Positions 17,644-25,887 are shown, counted from the stretch's first letter. The stretch: 33,587 nt of DNA from Tepidiphilus sp. J10 (GCA_945897865.1 CAMDHJ010000020.1:1-33587), one strand, 5' to 3'. The notes: generated from the letters alone by a model not told the origin. A program made the numbers and translations.

Positions 17644-18575
17644 GTCGCCGATTTTCCATCCTCGCTCCGCTTCGCATCGCCGCCAGCCTGATTGTGACAC
17701 TGGCTTTGTTGCTGCCAGCCACACAAGCCACCTCGGCCACCTCAGCAGCCGCTGAAGAAAGCATTCGATTGGGTTTTTATAGCGGCGCGCGCCGGGAATG
17801 GAGTCGCGCCGAGGTGCGCGGCACCTTCGACCTGTGGGCGCAGGAATTGGCGAGAAAATTCCAGATTCCGGTCAGGATCATCCACTACGACGACACGCTC
17901 GAGATGCGTCAGGACTTCCTCGCCGGCAGGATCGACGGCATCAATGCGGATGCCATCACCCTTGTTCGCCAGTACAAGCTGGACGAGCTGGCGGAAGGCT
18001 ATGCAACGATCATGAAGGGCGGCTGGAACCTGATGTTGTTCACCAGCAAGGCAAGCGGCGTGCAAAACTTGGCAGATCTCGCCGGTAAGCGCATTGTTTT
18101 ACTGGAAGAAGACCAGGCGGGAGAGATGTACCTGGAGACGCTTTGCCTGCGCCACCACCAGCGCCCGTGCCGTGAAGTTTTCTCCGACATCCAGCGCGTC
18201 AGCACCAGCAACCAGGCCTTGATGCGGGTCTTTTTCGGCAAGGCCGATCTGGCGCAGGTCTATGGTTACGGCCACGACGTGGCGGTCGAAATGAACCCGC
18301 AACTGGGGCAGTCCATCCGCAAACTGGCAGAATTTCCGCTTCGCAGCCTGTTCCTCGCCTTCTATAGCACCCGGGTGGACCCCACCCTGCGCCAGCGCAC
18401 TATTCGCATCATGCCCACCCTGCATACCTATCCGCGCGGTCGCCAATTGCTCGACATCTTCAAGATCGATCGTCTGGATGTCGCCTACCCCGCCGAACTG
18501 CAGCCGGTGATTGAACTGGAGCGGGAATATCAGCGATTGCTCAGCCAGTTCGAGCGCAAGGAAAGGCGCAGATGA
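17640..18575 (+). CDS. PhnD-like periplasmic binding protein P6 (type A)
   Basis: The longest array member at 311 residues, because of a longer signal peptide and Ala/Ser/Thr-rich leader (cleavage near TQA or SAA). Type A signature: LARKFQIPVRIIHYDDTLEMRQDF, lobe 2 LAGKRIVLLEEDQAGEMYLETLCLR, Cys pair C169/C177 (CLRHHQRPC), NPQLGQS and PRGRQLLDIFKIDRL. The RD of the common LGFY...RD start is replaced by a Arg-rich segment (SGARREWSRAEVRG), which could change the ligand cleft. GRIDGINADAIT contrasts with GKINFV in P3. Coupled to P5 by ATGA, with a weak ribosome site (GAGAAAG). Confidence 0.86.
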   Translation: MSRRFSILAPLRIAASLIVTLALLLPATQATSATSAAAEESIRLGFYSGARREWSRAEVRGTFDLWAQELARKFQIPVRIIHYDDTLEMRQDFLAGRIDGINADAITLVRQYKLDELAEGYATIMKGGWNLMLFTSKASGVQNLADLAGKRIVLLEEDQAGEMYLETLCLRHHQRPCREVFSDIQRVSTSNQALMRVFFGKADLAQVYGYGHDVAVEMNPQLGQSIRKLAEFPLRSLFLAFYSTRVDPTLRQRTIRIMPTLHTYPRGRQLLDIFKIDRLDVAYPAELQPVIELEREYQRLLSQFERKERRR

Positions 18576-19447
18576 AGTCGGCAATCGCTCTCCTGGTCTG
18601 TCTGCTCTCGCTCTGTGCGCCGGCCAGCCGTGCTGCCGATATCCTGAACATGGGCTTCTACCTGCCTGGCATTCGCGACGCCAATCTGGCCGATGTCCAT
18701 ATCACCCTGCAGCTTTGGGCGGACGAAGTCGGCAAGGCGCATGGCATCAACGCCACCGCCTACACCTACAGCGATATGGCCGCGTTGTATCGCGACAGCA
18801 TGGTCGGCAAGATCAATCTGATCGTGGCCCCAGGCATGGAGATCGCCGAAACCTTCGCACCGGAAGAACTGGCGCCAGGCTTTGTCGGCAAGCATCACAG
18901 CAGCAGCGAAGGCCTGGTGCTGATCGTGCGGGCCAGCGACGGCATCCGGCAGTTCGGCGATCTGCGCGGCAAGAAAGTACTGCATCTGTCCAACGACCGC
19001 CTGTCCTCGGTGTTTCTGGAAAACCAATGCCGACAGCAGGCCAGCGCGGCATGCGCCGACCTGTTCCAGGTCGGCGAGGAGAAGCGCAACAGCCAGACCA
19101 TCCACAAGGTCTTTTTCGGCCAGGCCGATGCCGCACTGGTCAGCATCAGCGCCCTGCACGCCGCGAATGAATTGAATCCGCAGATTCGGCAGCGCCTGCA
19201 CATCCTGCTGGAATGGAAAACCTCGTCTCTTGGATACGGGCTGATGTCGGCCAGGACCGACATGGCGCTGCGTGACAGGGTAGTGAAATCGGCCATGCAG
19301 GCGACCAATACCGTGCGCGGCAAACAGCTTCTTGAACTGTTCAAGACCGACTTCATGGACCGGGTCGACGTCCAGGAACTGAAACCCTACTGGCAATTGC
19401 ATCGAGAGCGTCAGGAATGGGCCAACCACAAAGCGAGGAAAAAATGA
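18572..19447 (+). CDS. PhnD-like periplasmic binding protein P7 (type B)
   Basis: Exported binding protein of 291 residues, signal peptide ending at SRA. Type B: MGFYLPGIRDANLADVHITLQ in lobe 1, VLHLSNDRLSSVFLENQC in lobe 2, Cys pair C153/C161 (CRQQASAAC), NPQIRQRLHILLEWK and VRGKQLLELFKTD. RGKQ replaces the RGRQ of all other members. The C-terminal ELKPYWQLHRERQEW matches the tail of P5. The lobe 2 entry is HHSSSEGLVLIVRAS. It is coupled to P6 by ATGA and a strong AAGGAAAGG site, and its own stop overlaps the kinase start, so binding protein and kinase translation are tied together. Confidence 0.86.
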   Translation: MKSAIALLVCLLSLCAPASRAADILNMGFYLPGIRDANLADVHITLQLWADEVGKAHGINATAYTYSDMAALYRDSMVGKINLIVAPGMEIAETFAPEELAPGFVGKHHSSSEGLVLIVRASDGIRQFGDLRGKKVLHLSNDRLSSVFLENQCRQQASAACADLFQVGEEKRNSQTIHKVFFGQADAALVSISALHAANELNPQIRQRLHILLEWKTSSLGYGLMSARTDMALRDRVVKSAMQATNTVRGKQLLELFKTDFMDRVDVQELKPYWQLHRERQEWANHKARKK

Positions 19448-21042
19448 CACCCCCTTGGCTATCCGTCAGGCTGCTGCCGGCCAATCGCATGTTCTTCCGG
19501 GTGTTCGGTGTGTTCGGCAGCCTGTTGCTGGCGATGACTATCCTATACGGCCTGCTGATCATCCCGTTGCAGCGTGACTCGCTACTCAAGGTGCTTTATT
19601 CGCAGGCCACCACGGTGTCGCGCTCAATTATTCAGGCCAGTTCGGATGCCATGCTGACCGACGATTTCGGCTTTGTCGTCGAACACAACCTGCAGGTTCT
19701 GCAAAACAACAAGAGCATTCAGTCGGTGCTGATCGTCCCACGCCGCGGTTCAGCGCTGAGCATTGCAACGAGCGGCTGGGAAATGCTGCAGACCGCTGCG
19801 GCACCGATCAAGCCGGCCGATTACGACGTTGAATCGTATGGCATCGTCACTTCGCCGGAAGGCAACGCGCGCTACCGTTACATCACCCCAATCCGCTTCA
19901 GCGGCGTCAGTTGGGGAGTGATGCAAATTGACTTCGATACCAGTGAATACGAAGCGAACATCGACGAGATGTATCGTCAAATCGCCTACATCTCACTGTT
20001 TACCTTGCTGGCGATTCTGCCCATCGGCTATTTTTTCGCACTCTGGCTGACCCGGCCGATCGCCACCATCAGCCAGGCGGCATCACGAGTCGCCAGTGGC
20101 GAGCTGGATACCCACGTCAAGATCGACCGCAACGACGAAATCGGCGACCTGTCGCACAGCTTCAATCAGATGGTGCAAGCGCTGGCGGAAAACCGGCGGC
20201 AACTGGAAAACGTCAATCTTGACCTGGAAATCAAGGTGACCGAACGAACCCAGGAACTGGATGAACTGAACCGCACCCTGGACCAGCGCGTGCGCGACGA
20301 AGTCTCGAAACGGAAAGAACAGGAACAACTGCTGATCCATCAGTCGCGTCTGGCGGCAATGGGCGAGATGATCGGCGCCATCGCACACCAGTGGCGACAA
20401 CCGCTGAATGCGCTGAGTCTGGTGACTCAGAACATGCAAATGCAATACCTCACCGGCCAACAAACGGAGGAATCAATGCGCGCCTTGCAGGACAAAGCGC
20501 AGCAGTTGATCCAGCGCATGTCGCAGACCATCGACGAGTTCAGAAACTTCTTCAAACCCAGCAAACATTCGGAAACCTTCAATCTCGCTCAGGCCATTCA
20601 GGCCGCTGCAGATATTCTTGAAGGCATGTTCAAGAATCACAATATTGAACTCGGCATGGATTGCCCGTCCGATATCGAGCTGTATGGCATACCTGGCGAG
20701 TTCTCCCAGGTTATTCTGAATTTGCTCGGCAATGCGCGGGATGCAGTGTTGACCGCGAATCAGCCGCAGCCAAAAATCTTTATCCGTGCGAGTTTGGGTC
20801 AGAATCAGGTTCAGATTGACGTAGAAGACAACGGCACCGGCTTTGACCCGAACACCATGCACAAGATTTTCGAGCCATATTTCACCACCAAGGAAGAGGG
20901 TAAAGGGACCGGCATCGGCTTGTACATGTCGAAGACCATCGTGGAAAACAACATGCACGGCAACCTGGAAGCGATCAGCATGGCAAATGGCGCTTGCATG
21001 CGGATTACCTTGCCCATCAAAACCAGCCCGGTCACTGGCTGA
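19444..21042 (+). CDS. Membrane sensor histidine kinase (Cache-like, HAMP, HisKA)
   Basis: Inner-membrane kinase of 532 residues. A transmembrane helix at about residues 20-42 and another at about 180-202 bracket a roughly 135-residue periplasmic domain. That domain's ITPIRFSGVSWGVMQIDFD ending resembles single-Cache/PDC sensors. HAMP follows (about 203-255), then a coiled coil with heptads to about 295. The dimerisation/phosphoacceptor helix carries His315 in IAHQWRQPLNAL. The ATPase domain has the N box (NLLGNARDAV), G1 (DNGTGFD), an F box (FEPYFTTK) and G2 (GKGTGIGLYM). All look intact. The ATG at 19444 overlaps the P7 stop. Likely role: read out one or more of P1-P7 and phosphorylate the HD-GYP regulator heading the run. 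That pairing is inferred from synteny. Confidence 0.94.
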   Translation: MTPPWLSVRLLPANRMFFRVFGVFGSLLLAMTILYGLLIIPLQRDSLLKVLYSQATTVSRSIIQASSDAMLTDDFGFVVEHNLQVLQNNKSIQSVLIVPRRGSALSIATSGWEMLQTAAAPIKPADYDVESYGIVTSPEGNARYRYITPIRFSGVSWGVMQIDFDTSEYEANIDEMYRQIAYISLFTLLAILPIGYFFALWLTRPIATISQAASRVASGELDTHVKIDRNDEIGDLSHSFNQMVQALAENRRQLENVNLDLEIKVTERTQELDELNRTLDQRVRDEVSKRKEQEQLLIHQSRLAAMGEMIGAIAHQWRQPLNALSLVTQNMQMQYLTGQQTEESMRALQDKAQQLIQRMSQTIDEFRNFFKPSKHSETFNLAQAIQAAADILEGMFKNHNIELGMDCPSDIELYGIPGEFSQVILNLLGNARDAVLTANQPQPKIFIRASLGQNQVQIDVEDNGTGFDPNTMHKIFEPYFTTKEEGKGTGIGLYMSKTIVENNMHGNLEAISMANGACMRITLPIKTSPVTG

Positions 21043-21087
21043 GAGTTGTCGTTTACAGCAGCAGTTCAGCAGCCCTGTCCAAAAGGA

Positions 21088-23214
21088 TCAAGGCACTGAC
21101 TGCAGTGCGATGACCAAATTTTTCTGCGTCGTTTCAAGCTGCGAAAACAAGCTGAAGGCTTCGGCAAGCGGTGCATTGCCGCGTAATAACGTATCAAGCT
21201 CGCTGGCTAGCCGATACACCTCTCTGGCCCCCACCGCGCCGGAAGATCCAATCAGGCTATGCACAATTTGACGGGCCTTTTCCCGTTCGCCCTGTTCCAG
21301 CAAACCACGCACAATGGAAATATCTTCCCTGTGTGTCCAGACAAAAATCTTCAGCACTTCACGGTACTTTGGCAGCTTGCCAAGAATATTTTTCAACCCC
21401 AATGCAACATCCAGACCGGGTATCGCCGCCAGCATTGCAACCACATCAGGTTTCGCAACCGACGCGTCAGGTTTAAGCGTGGTTTCAGGTTTTGGCGTGG
21501 TTTCAGGTAGCCACTTGACCAATGCGGCGTAAAACGTGTCCGGTTCGACCGGTTTGGCAATGTGGCCATTCATCCCGCTGGCCGTGCATTTTTGTAAATC
21601 GTCGACAAACACATTCGCGGTCAGCGCCAGAATCGGCAGCTGCTGGTAACCAGGCAAGCTGCGGATATGTTGCGTCGCCAGCAAACCATCCATGACCGGC
21701 ATCTGCACATCCATCAGGATTGCGTCGAAGATCTGCTCGCGACACAGATTCAGCGCAATCAAACCATTGTCCGCCAGCACTGCCTCGAAGCCGACGTCCT
21801 GCAACAGGAGGGCCGCAACTTCCTGGTTGATCAGATTATCTTCCACTACCAGGATGCGGCATGGCTGCCGCCGCCCGCGCAGCAAGTCAATCGCCGAAGG
21901 ACCATTGGCATGCGTGGCGCTAGCGTTGGCAACCTGAGCGTCGGCAACCTGCGCGTTGAGACCGAAAGGAATGTCGCACCAGAACCGGCTACCCTCTCCG
22001 GTATGGCTTTCCATGCCGATCTCACCGCCCATCATCTCGGCCAGATGTTTGCTGATCGTCAGACCGAGGCCGGTTCCACCGTATTTTCGGGTGGTGGAAA
22101 CGTCAGCCTGCTCGAAAGCCTCGAACAGTTTGGCTTGTTTATCGGATTCGATGCCGATGCCGGTGTCCTCCACCTGGAAGCGCAAGCGGATCACTTCGCC
22201 GGCGGTTGCACCCGCGAGGGTTGTGCCACCCAGGGTCGAATCCTTGGCCTGCAAACGCCTGACGCCGAGCACTATGCTGCCCTGTTCGGTGAACTTGGCC
22301 GCATTGCTGGCGAAATTGAGCAGGATCTGGCTTAAACGCTGGGCATCGCCACGCAGGTTGGTGGGGATGCCGGCTTCGATATCCCGACGTATTTCCACAC
22401 CTTTGCCGCGAACCCTGTCAGCGGTCAGATCGAGCACATTGCGCAAGACATCATCGAGACGGAAATCGGTCACATCCAGCTGCATCTTGCCGGCTTCAAT
22501 CTTCGAGATATCCAGCACGTCATTGATGATGCCCATCAAATGATGCGCAGCGGATTCCATCTTGCCCAACCAGTCGAGTTGTTTTTCGGACAACGGAGAC
22601 CCGCGCATCACATGCGACAAACCCAGAATGGCGTTCATCGGCGTACGAATTTCATGGCTCATGTTGGCCAGAAAGGTGCTCTTTGCCTTGCTCGCTGCCT
22701 CCAGTTGGGCGGTGCGTTCAGCAACCTTCTGTTCCAGTTGCTGACGATGCTGTTCCAACTCATGCTGGGTACGTTCAAGCTGCGTCAGATTCCATCCCGC
22801 CTGCATGACGAATTGGATGCGCTGCATCAGCAAACTGAGATTGAGCGGTTTTTGGAGGAAGTCCGAGGCGCCCGCCGCGAATGAACGATCGATCGAGTCC
22901 TGATCATTCACCGCGGTCACCATGATGATCGGCAACCCAATGCCATGCGCCTGGCGCAAAGCGATACAAGTCTGAATGCCATCCATCACCGGCATCGTGA
23001 TGTCCAACAAAACCAGGTCAGGCATTTGTTGTTGGCAGAAACTCAGCGCATCCGGACCACTCTCCGCCATTTCGGCATGGTGGCCATACATGACAAGCAG
23101 CGACTTCAACAGCTCTCGCGTCGATTCATCATCATCCACCACCAGAATACGGAGTGGTTGCGACCAGGGATTCTTCTGTCCATCCTGGCTGGTTATGCTG
23201 GCAGCATCAGTCAT
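21088..23214 (-). CDS. Hybrid kinase REC-HisKA-HATPase-REC-Hpt
   Basis: Soluble multi-step phosphorelay protein of 708 residues. REC1 (about 21-140) has acceptor D71 (LVLLDITMP). A coiled coil (about 143-178) leads to HisKA with H187 ([11 protein letters not shown]). HATPase (about 290-420) has NAAKFTE, DTGIG and GGTGLGL. REC2 (about 452-570) has D502 (AILMDVQMP). The C-terminal Hpt domain has H652 ([14 protein letters not shown]). There are no transmembrane helices, so input must come through REC1 or cytosolic cues. Two low-complexity linkers with short repeats ([24 protein letters not shown]) flank REC2. I start it at ATG 23214; a GTG at 23274 is possible. It converges with the sensor kinase gene across 45 bases lacking a terminator hairpin. 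Cross-talk with the sensing operon is plausible but unproven. Confidence 0.93.
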   Translation of the reverse strand: MTDAASITSQDGQKNPWSQPLRILVVDDDESTRELLKSLLVMYGHHAEMAESGPDALSFCQQQMPDLVLLDITMPVMDGIQTCIALRQAHGIGLPIIMVTAVNDQDSIDRSFAAGASDFLQKPLNLSLLMQRIQFVMQAGWNLTQLERTQHELEQHRQQLEQKVAERTAQLEAASKAKSTFLANMSHEIRTPMNAILGLSHVMRGSPLSEKQLDWLGKMESAAHHLMGIINDVLDISKIEAGKMQLDVTDFRLDDVLRNVLDLTADRVRGKGVEIRRDIEAGIPTNLRGDAQRLSQILLNFASNAAKFTEQGSIVLGVRRLQAKDSTLGGTTLAGATAGEVIRLRFQVEDTGIGIESDKQAKLFEAFEQADVSTTRKYGGTGLGLTISKHLAEMMGGEIGMESHTGEGSRFWCDIPFGLNAQVADAQVANASATHANGPSAIDLLRGRRQPCRILVVEDNLINQEVAALLLQDVGFEAVLADNGLIALNLCREQIFDAILMDVQMPVMDGLLATQHIRSLPGYQQLPILALTANVFVDDLQKCTASGMNGHIAKPVEPDTFYAALVKWLPETTPKPETTLKPDASVAKPDVVAMLAAIPGLDVALGLKNILGKLPKYREVLKIFVWTHREDISIVRGLLEQGEREKARQIVHSLIGSSGAVGAREVYRLASELDTLLRGNAPLAEAFSLFSQLETTQKNLVIALQSVP

Positions 23215-23361
23215 GTCAAAAAAATCGGCTAAGTTGGACGCTGTTGATCTGAATTTATTGGATTCCACAAACACAAACGGCGGAATGAAACTAACGATAC
23301 TCGGGCCAGCTGGCCGCTGTCAGCTTATCTTTGCGGTATCTGCGGGCATTCCCGAAAATAA

Positions 23362-25422
23362 TCATCCACCCAGCCAGCCGATCAGTTCCAGCGGCCAGCG
23401 TAGCGCCGCCGCCACCGCCAGCGCGACACCAATCGACAGCAGCACCGAGTACATCGCCTCGCGCCAACCGAGCAGCTTCAGCATCATCGCGAAGGTGGAC
23501 ACGCAGGGCACATAGAAAGTCAGGAAAACCAGGAAGGTGACGATCTGCGTGGTGTCCATGACGCCGGCCAGTTCCTGCGTGCCGAGCGCCTGGAACACCA
23601 TCAGCAGCGACAACTCCTTGCGCAGGATGCCGAACAGGATCGGTACCCCGAGCACTACCGGCAGACCGAGCCACCAGCTGGTGATCGGCGTCAGGCCCCA
23701 ATTGATCCAGGCATCGGCGCCGTAATGGCCGAGCAGCGCCAGCACGATGCTGCCGGCGACCAGCAGCGGCAGCACGATGGTGACGATGTCGCGGCTGCGT
23801 TCCCAGGTATTGGCCAGTACGGTTTTCAGCGTCGGCACCGCGTAGGCGGGAATTTCCTGGATCATCCCCGGCGTGGTTTCCGGATAGCGCCGCTTAAGCA
23901 GCTTGCCGACCAGGCTGACCACGATTGGCGCCAGCATGAACAGCGCGAAGACGCCAAAGCCGCCCAGGTATTTGCCGCCCAGCGCCAGCAGAATCGCCGA
24001 GCGTGCCGAACACGGCAGGAAGGTGATCAGCAACGCTGCCACCGTGCGGTCGCGACCATGCGTCACGGCGGCGGTGGCCGCCAGCGCCGGCACGTTGCAG
24101 CCGAGTCCCATCAGGAACGGCAGCGCCACGCCACCGTGCAGGCCGAGGCGATGGAAGCCGCGATCCACGACGAAGGCGACGCGATGCATGATGCCGGTCT
24201 CCTCCAGCATCACCAGCAGCACCACCAGCGGAATCATGTACGGAATGACGATGCCGGCGAGGCCGATGAAACCATCCAGTATGGCGCGGCCAAGCACGCC
24301 ACCAAGATCGGTCGGCTGCCACGGTTCAGCCCAGGCGATCAGGCGCGCGACAGTCAGGCTGTCGAGAAATGCGCTGACCTCGAACACAAAGAACAGCACC
24401 AGCGCGAACACCGCCAGGCTGCCAACGAACCCCCAGCGTGGATGCAGAAACAGGTCATCGGCCCAGATTTGCCAGCGCGGTGGCCTCGCCTCGCCGCCCG
24501 GCCGGCTTACTGCTTCGTAGCAAAGCGCAGCGCGATGATGCCGGTCGGCATGGATTTCATCCGCCAGCGGGCGCGGCAACGCCGCATCGGCGGCAGCGCG
24601 GGCGGCCAGCAGAGCTGAATGCTGGGCGGGGAAATGGGCGTGTAATTCCTGCGCGAAGTAATCGTCGTTTTCCGCCAGTTGCAGCGTCAACAGGGTTTCC
24701 GGCACAGAAAACGCGGCGGCCACATCCGGCTGCCGCGCGATCTCGCCGATCTCGCGCAACTGCGCGGTGATATGCGGGCTGATCGGGCAAGATTCGACGT
24801 GCACATGCCCCGACTTTGCCTCGCGCGCGGCGCGCACGGCGGTGGAAAACAGATCCGCCAAGCCGATGCCCATGTGCGCCATGGTCGGCACCACCGGCGC
24901 GCCCAGCTTGGCGGCCAGCGCGCGAACATTGATGAAACGCCGCTTGGCGCGCGCCTCATCCATCCGGTTAAGCGCGAACACCATCGGCTTGCCCAGCTGC
25001 ATCAGTTCCAGAGCCAGCTCCAGGTCACGTTCCAGCGCCGTCGCATCCATCACCATCAGCAACAGATCGGGCGCCGCGAAGACGCTTTCCGGCTGATGCA
25101 CTTCGTGCTCCGCAATCGCCGGCCAGCTGTCGCCCCAGAGCAGGTACTTCAGCACCACCGAGGAATCGGGGTCGAGATGATGAAAACTGTCGATTGCCGG
25201 CAGAGCAACCAGCGAAATCTGATCAATGCCGACTTCAACCAGGCATTCCTCATATGCCTGCCCCTCCCCGGCCAGCCGCTCATGCCGCGTCGAAGTGCTG
25301 GAAGCCGCCCGGAAGATGCTGCTCTTGCCGCTGCCGGCGCGCCCGACGATAGCCACGCGTGGACGCCGCGCGCCTCGTAAACCGGGTCCATGCAAGGTAA
25401 AGGTGTGATTGGTCGCAGTCAT
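23362..25422 (-). CDS. feoB: FeoB-like ferrous iron transporter with degenerate G domain
   Basis: Inner-membrane protein of 686 residues related to FeoB, the GTPase-coupled Fe(II) importer. The membrane half has FeoB hallmarks: two Gate-like repeats, GLGCNVPALAAT, FLPCSARSAILLAL, and a late FYVPCVSTFAMML. The N-terminal G domain keeps a P-loop (GRAGSGKSS, residues 27-35) and G4 (NRMD, 152-155). The G3 DLPG of FeoB is instead ALPA (73-76), and the Asn of the usual NPNSGKTT P-loop is missing. GTP hydrolysis may be altered. A long cytosolic His/Ala-rich linker (about 240-325) follows. Neither feoA nor feoC is adjacent. A Fur-box-like palindrome lies 19 bases upstream of the ATG, supporting an iron role. 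Confidence 0.85.
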   Translation of the reverse strand: MTATNHTFTLHGPGLRGARRPRVAIVGRAGSGKSSIFRAASSTSTRHERLAGEGQAYEECLVEVGIDQISLVALPAIDSFHHLDPDSSVVLKYLLWGDSWPAIAEHEVHQPESVFAAPDLLLMVMDATALERDLELALELMQLGKPMVFALNRMDEARAKRRFINVRALAAKLGAPVVPTMAHMGIGLADLFSTAVRAAREAKSGHVHVESCPISPHITAQLREIGEIARQPDVAAAFSVPETLLTLQLAENDDYFAQELHAHFPAQHSALLAARAAADAALPRPLADEIHADRHHRAALCYEAVSRPGGEARPPRWQIWADDLFLHPRWGFVGSLAVFALVLFFVFEVSAFLDSLTVARLIAWAEPWQPTDLGGVLGRAILDGFIGLAGIVIPYMIPLVVLLVMLEETGIMHRVAFVVDRGFHRLGLHGGVALPFLMGLGCNVPALAATAAVTHGRDRTVAALLITFLPCSARSAILLALGGKYLGGFGVFALFMLAPIVVSLVGKLLKRRYPETTPGMIQEIPAYAVPTLKTVLANTWERSRDIVTIVLPLLVAGSIVLALLGHYGADAWINWGLTPITSWWLGLPVVLGVPILFGILRKELSLLMVFQALGTQELAGVMDTTQIVTFLVFLTFYVPCVSTFAMMLKLLGWREAMYSVLLSIGVALAVAAALRWPLELIGWLGG

Positions 25423-25440
25423 CTATCAGCCATGCCTAAT

Positions 25441-25457
25441 ATGAGAATACTTCTCAT
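25441..25457 (-). promoter_or_regulatory. Fur-box-like palindrome upstream of feoB-like gene
   Basis: ATGAGAA-TAC-TTCTCAT is a perfect inverted repeat with 7-base arms and a 3-base centre. It closely resembles the 7-1-7 Fur site (TGATAAT-n-ATTATCA). On the minus strand it fills the 17-base gap between TTAAAA (25459-25464) and TATTAG (25436-25441), which could be weak -35 and -10 boxes. Fur-Fe(II) bound here would block transcription of the iron transporter. The promoter boxes themselves are uncertain, since they would give a very short leader. Confidence 0.65.
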
Positions 25458-25506
25458 CTTTTAAGCTGTGACGACTCCGCTGTCAATCGGGAGGGCTTGA
25501 CCTTGA

Positions 25507-25737
25507 TCATGGCTTAGACGCGATGCCGGTGTGCTTCCGGTAAAGCTTCAACGCCAACAACATGGCCGGCAGCAAATGCCAGAACACATCGAAGATATCC
25601 AGCGGCCGGGTCAACGTGCCTTCAGACAACATGCGCATTTTCTCAACCAGATGCGGCTCCGGCACGAAGGGTGCCCCGAGCATGAAAACGGTCAGCACAA
25701 TCAGCAAGGGAAACGGGAAGTTATCGATGAATTTCAT
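25507..25737 (-). CDS. Small conserved-looking membrane protein
   Basis: Protein of 76 residues with two hydrophobic segments, FPLLIVLTVFMLGAPFVP (about residues 9-26) and FWHLLPAMLLALKLY (about 52-66). They are joined by PEPHLVEKMRMLSEGTLTRPLDIFDV. This pattern resembles small proteobacterial proteins that databases often label loosely as RND transporter, although the protein is far too short to be one. Function unknown. The start ATG at 25737 is the only sensible one. It lies between the selD fusion and the feoB-like gene on the same strand, but REP-like repeats upstream and the Fur-like site downstream suggest it is its own unit. Confidence 0.7.
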   Translation of the reverse strand: MKFIDNFPFPLLIVLTVFMLGAPFVPEPHLVEKMRMLSEGTLTRPLDIFDVFWHLLPAMLLALKLYRKHTGIASKP

Positions 25738-25763
25738 GGCTTTGGCAGTTCGGGATGAAAGTT

Positions 25764-25790
25764 GTAGGAGCGTCCGCTCGCGGCGCGATT
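25764..25790 (+). repeat. REP-like element copy 1
   Basis: Starts GTAGGAGCGTCCGC and matches the other two copies in this gap over 25 bases with one mismatch (CTCG instead of CTTG), then diverges. The GTAGGAGC start is typical of repetitive extragenic palindromes. Confidence 0.75.
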
Positions 25791-25860
25791 ACCCTACTCG
25801 AAACAAGTCGACACGGCTATCCTGGATTCGGCCCGCTAACGATCTTTACGCGACCGCACA

Positions 25861-25887
25861 TCTCGCGCCGCAAGCGGACGCTCCTAC
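25861..25887 (-). repeat. REP-like element copy 2 (inverted)
   Basis: The exact 27-base reverse complement of copy 3, from which it is separated by 16 bases. Together they can form a long hairpin in the transcript between the selD-fusion stop and the small membrane-protein gene, a BIME-like arrangement. Confidence 0.8.

Larger units (their letters stand above)
13145..19447 (+). repeat. Tandem array of seven PhnD-like binding-protein genes
   Basis: Seven head-to-tail paralogous genes (P1-P7), each 297-311 codons and each starting inside the stop of the one before (ATGA). All share, in the same order, an N-terminal IGF/LGF strand, a RDxxxxDVxxxLxxW helix, a GKR-type core, an NPQ motif and a late RGRQ (RGKQ in P7) with L-(E/D) following. 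Amino-acid divergence is high, so duplication is old, but short DNA matches persist (for example AAGATCGCGCGCGAT at 15060 in P3 and 15968 in P4). By motif the order is divergent P1, divergent P2, then types A, A, B, A, B. Confidence 0.9.

Noticed and set aside
13145-19447. Array read as an ABC phosphonate import operon
   Set aside because: No permease or ATPase gene is present within or beside the run, and the flanks are TolC and a histidine kinase.
13145-19447. Binding proteins P1 and P7 as lipoproteins because of Cys in the leader
   Set aside because: The residues before those Cys (VLLC, LSLC) do not fit a lipobox, and a normal signal-peptidase I site (ARA, SRA) follows.
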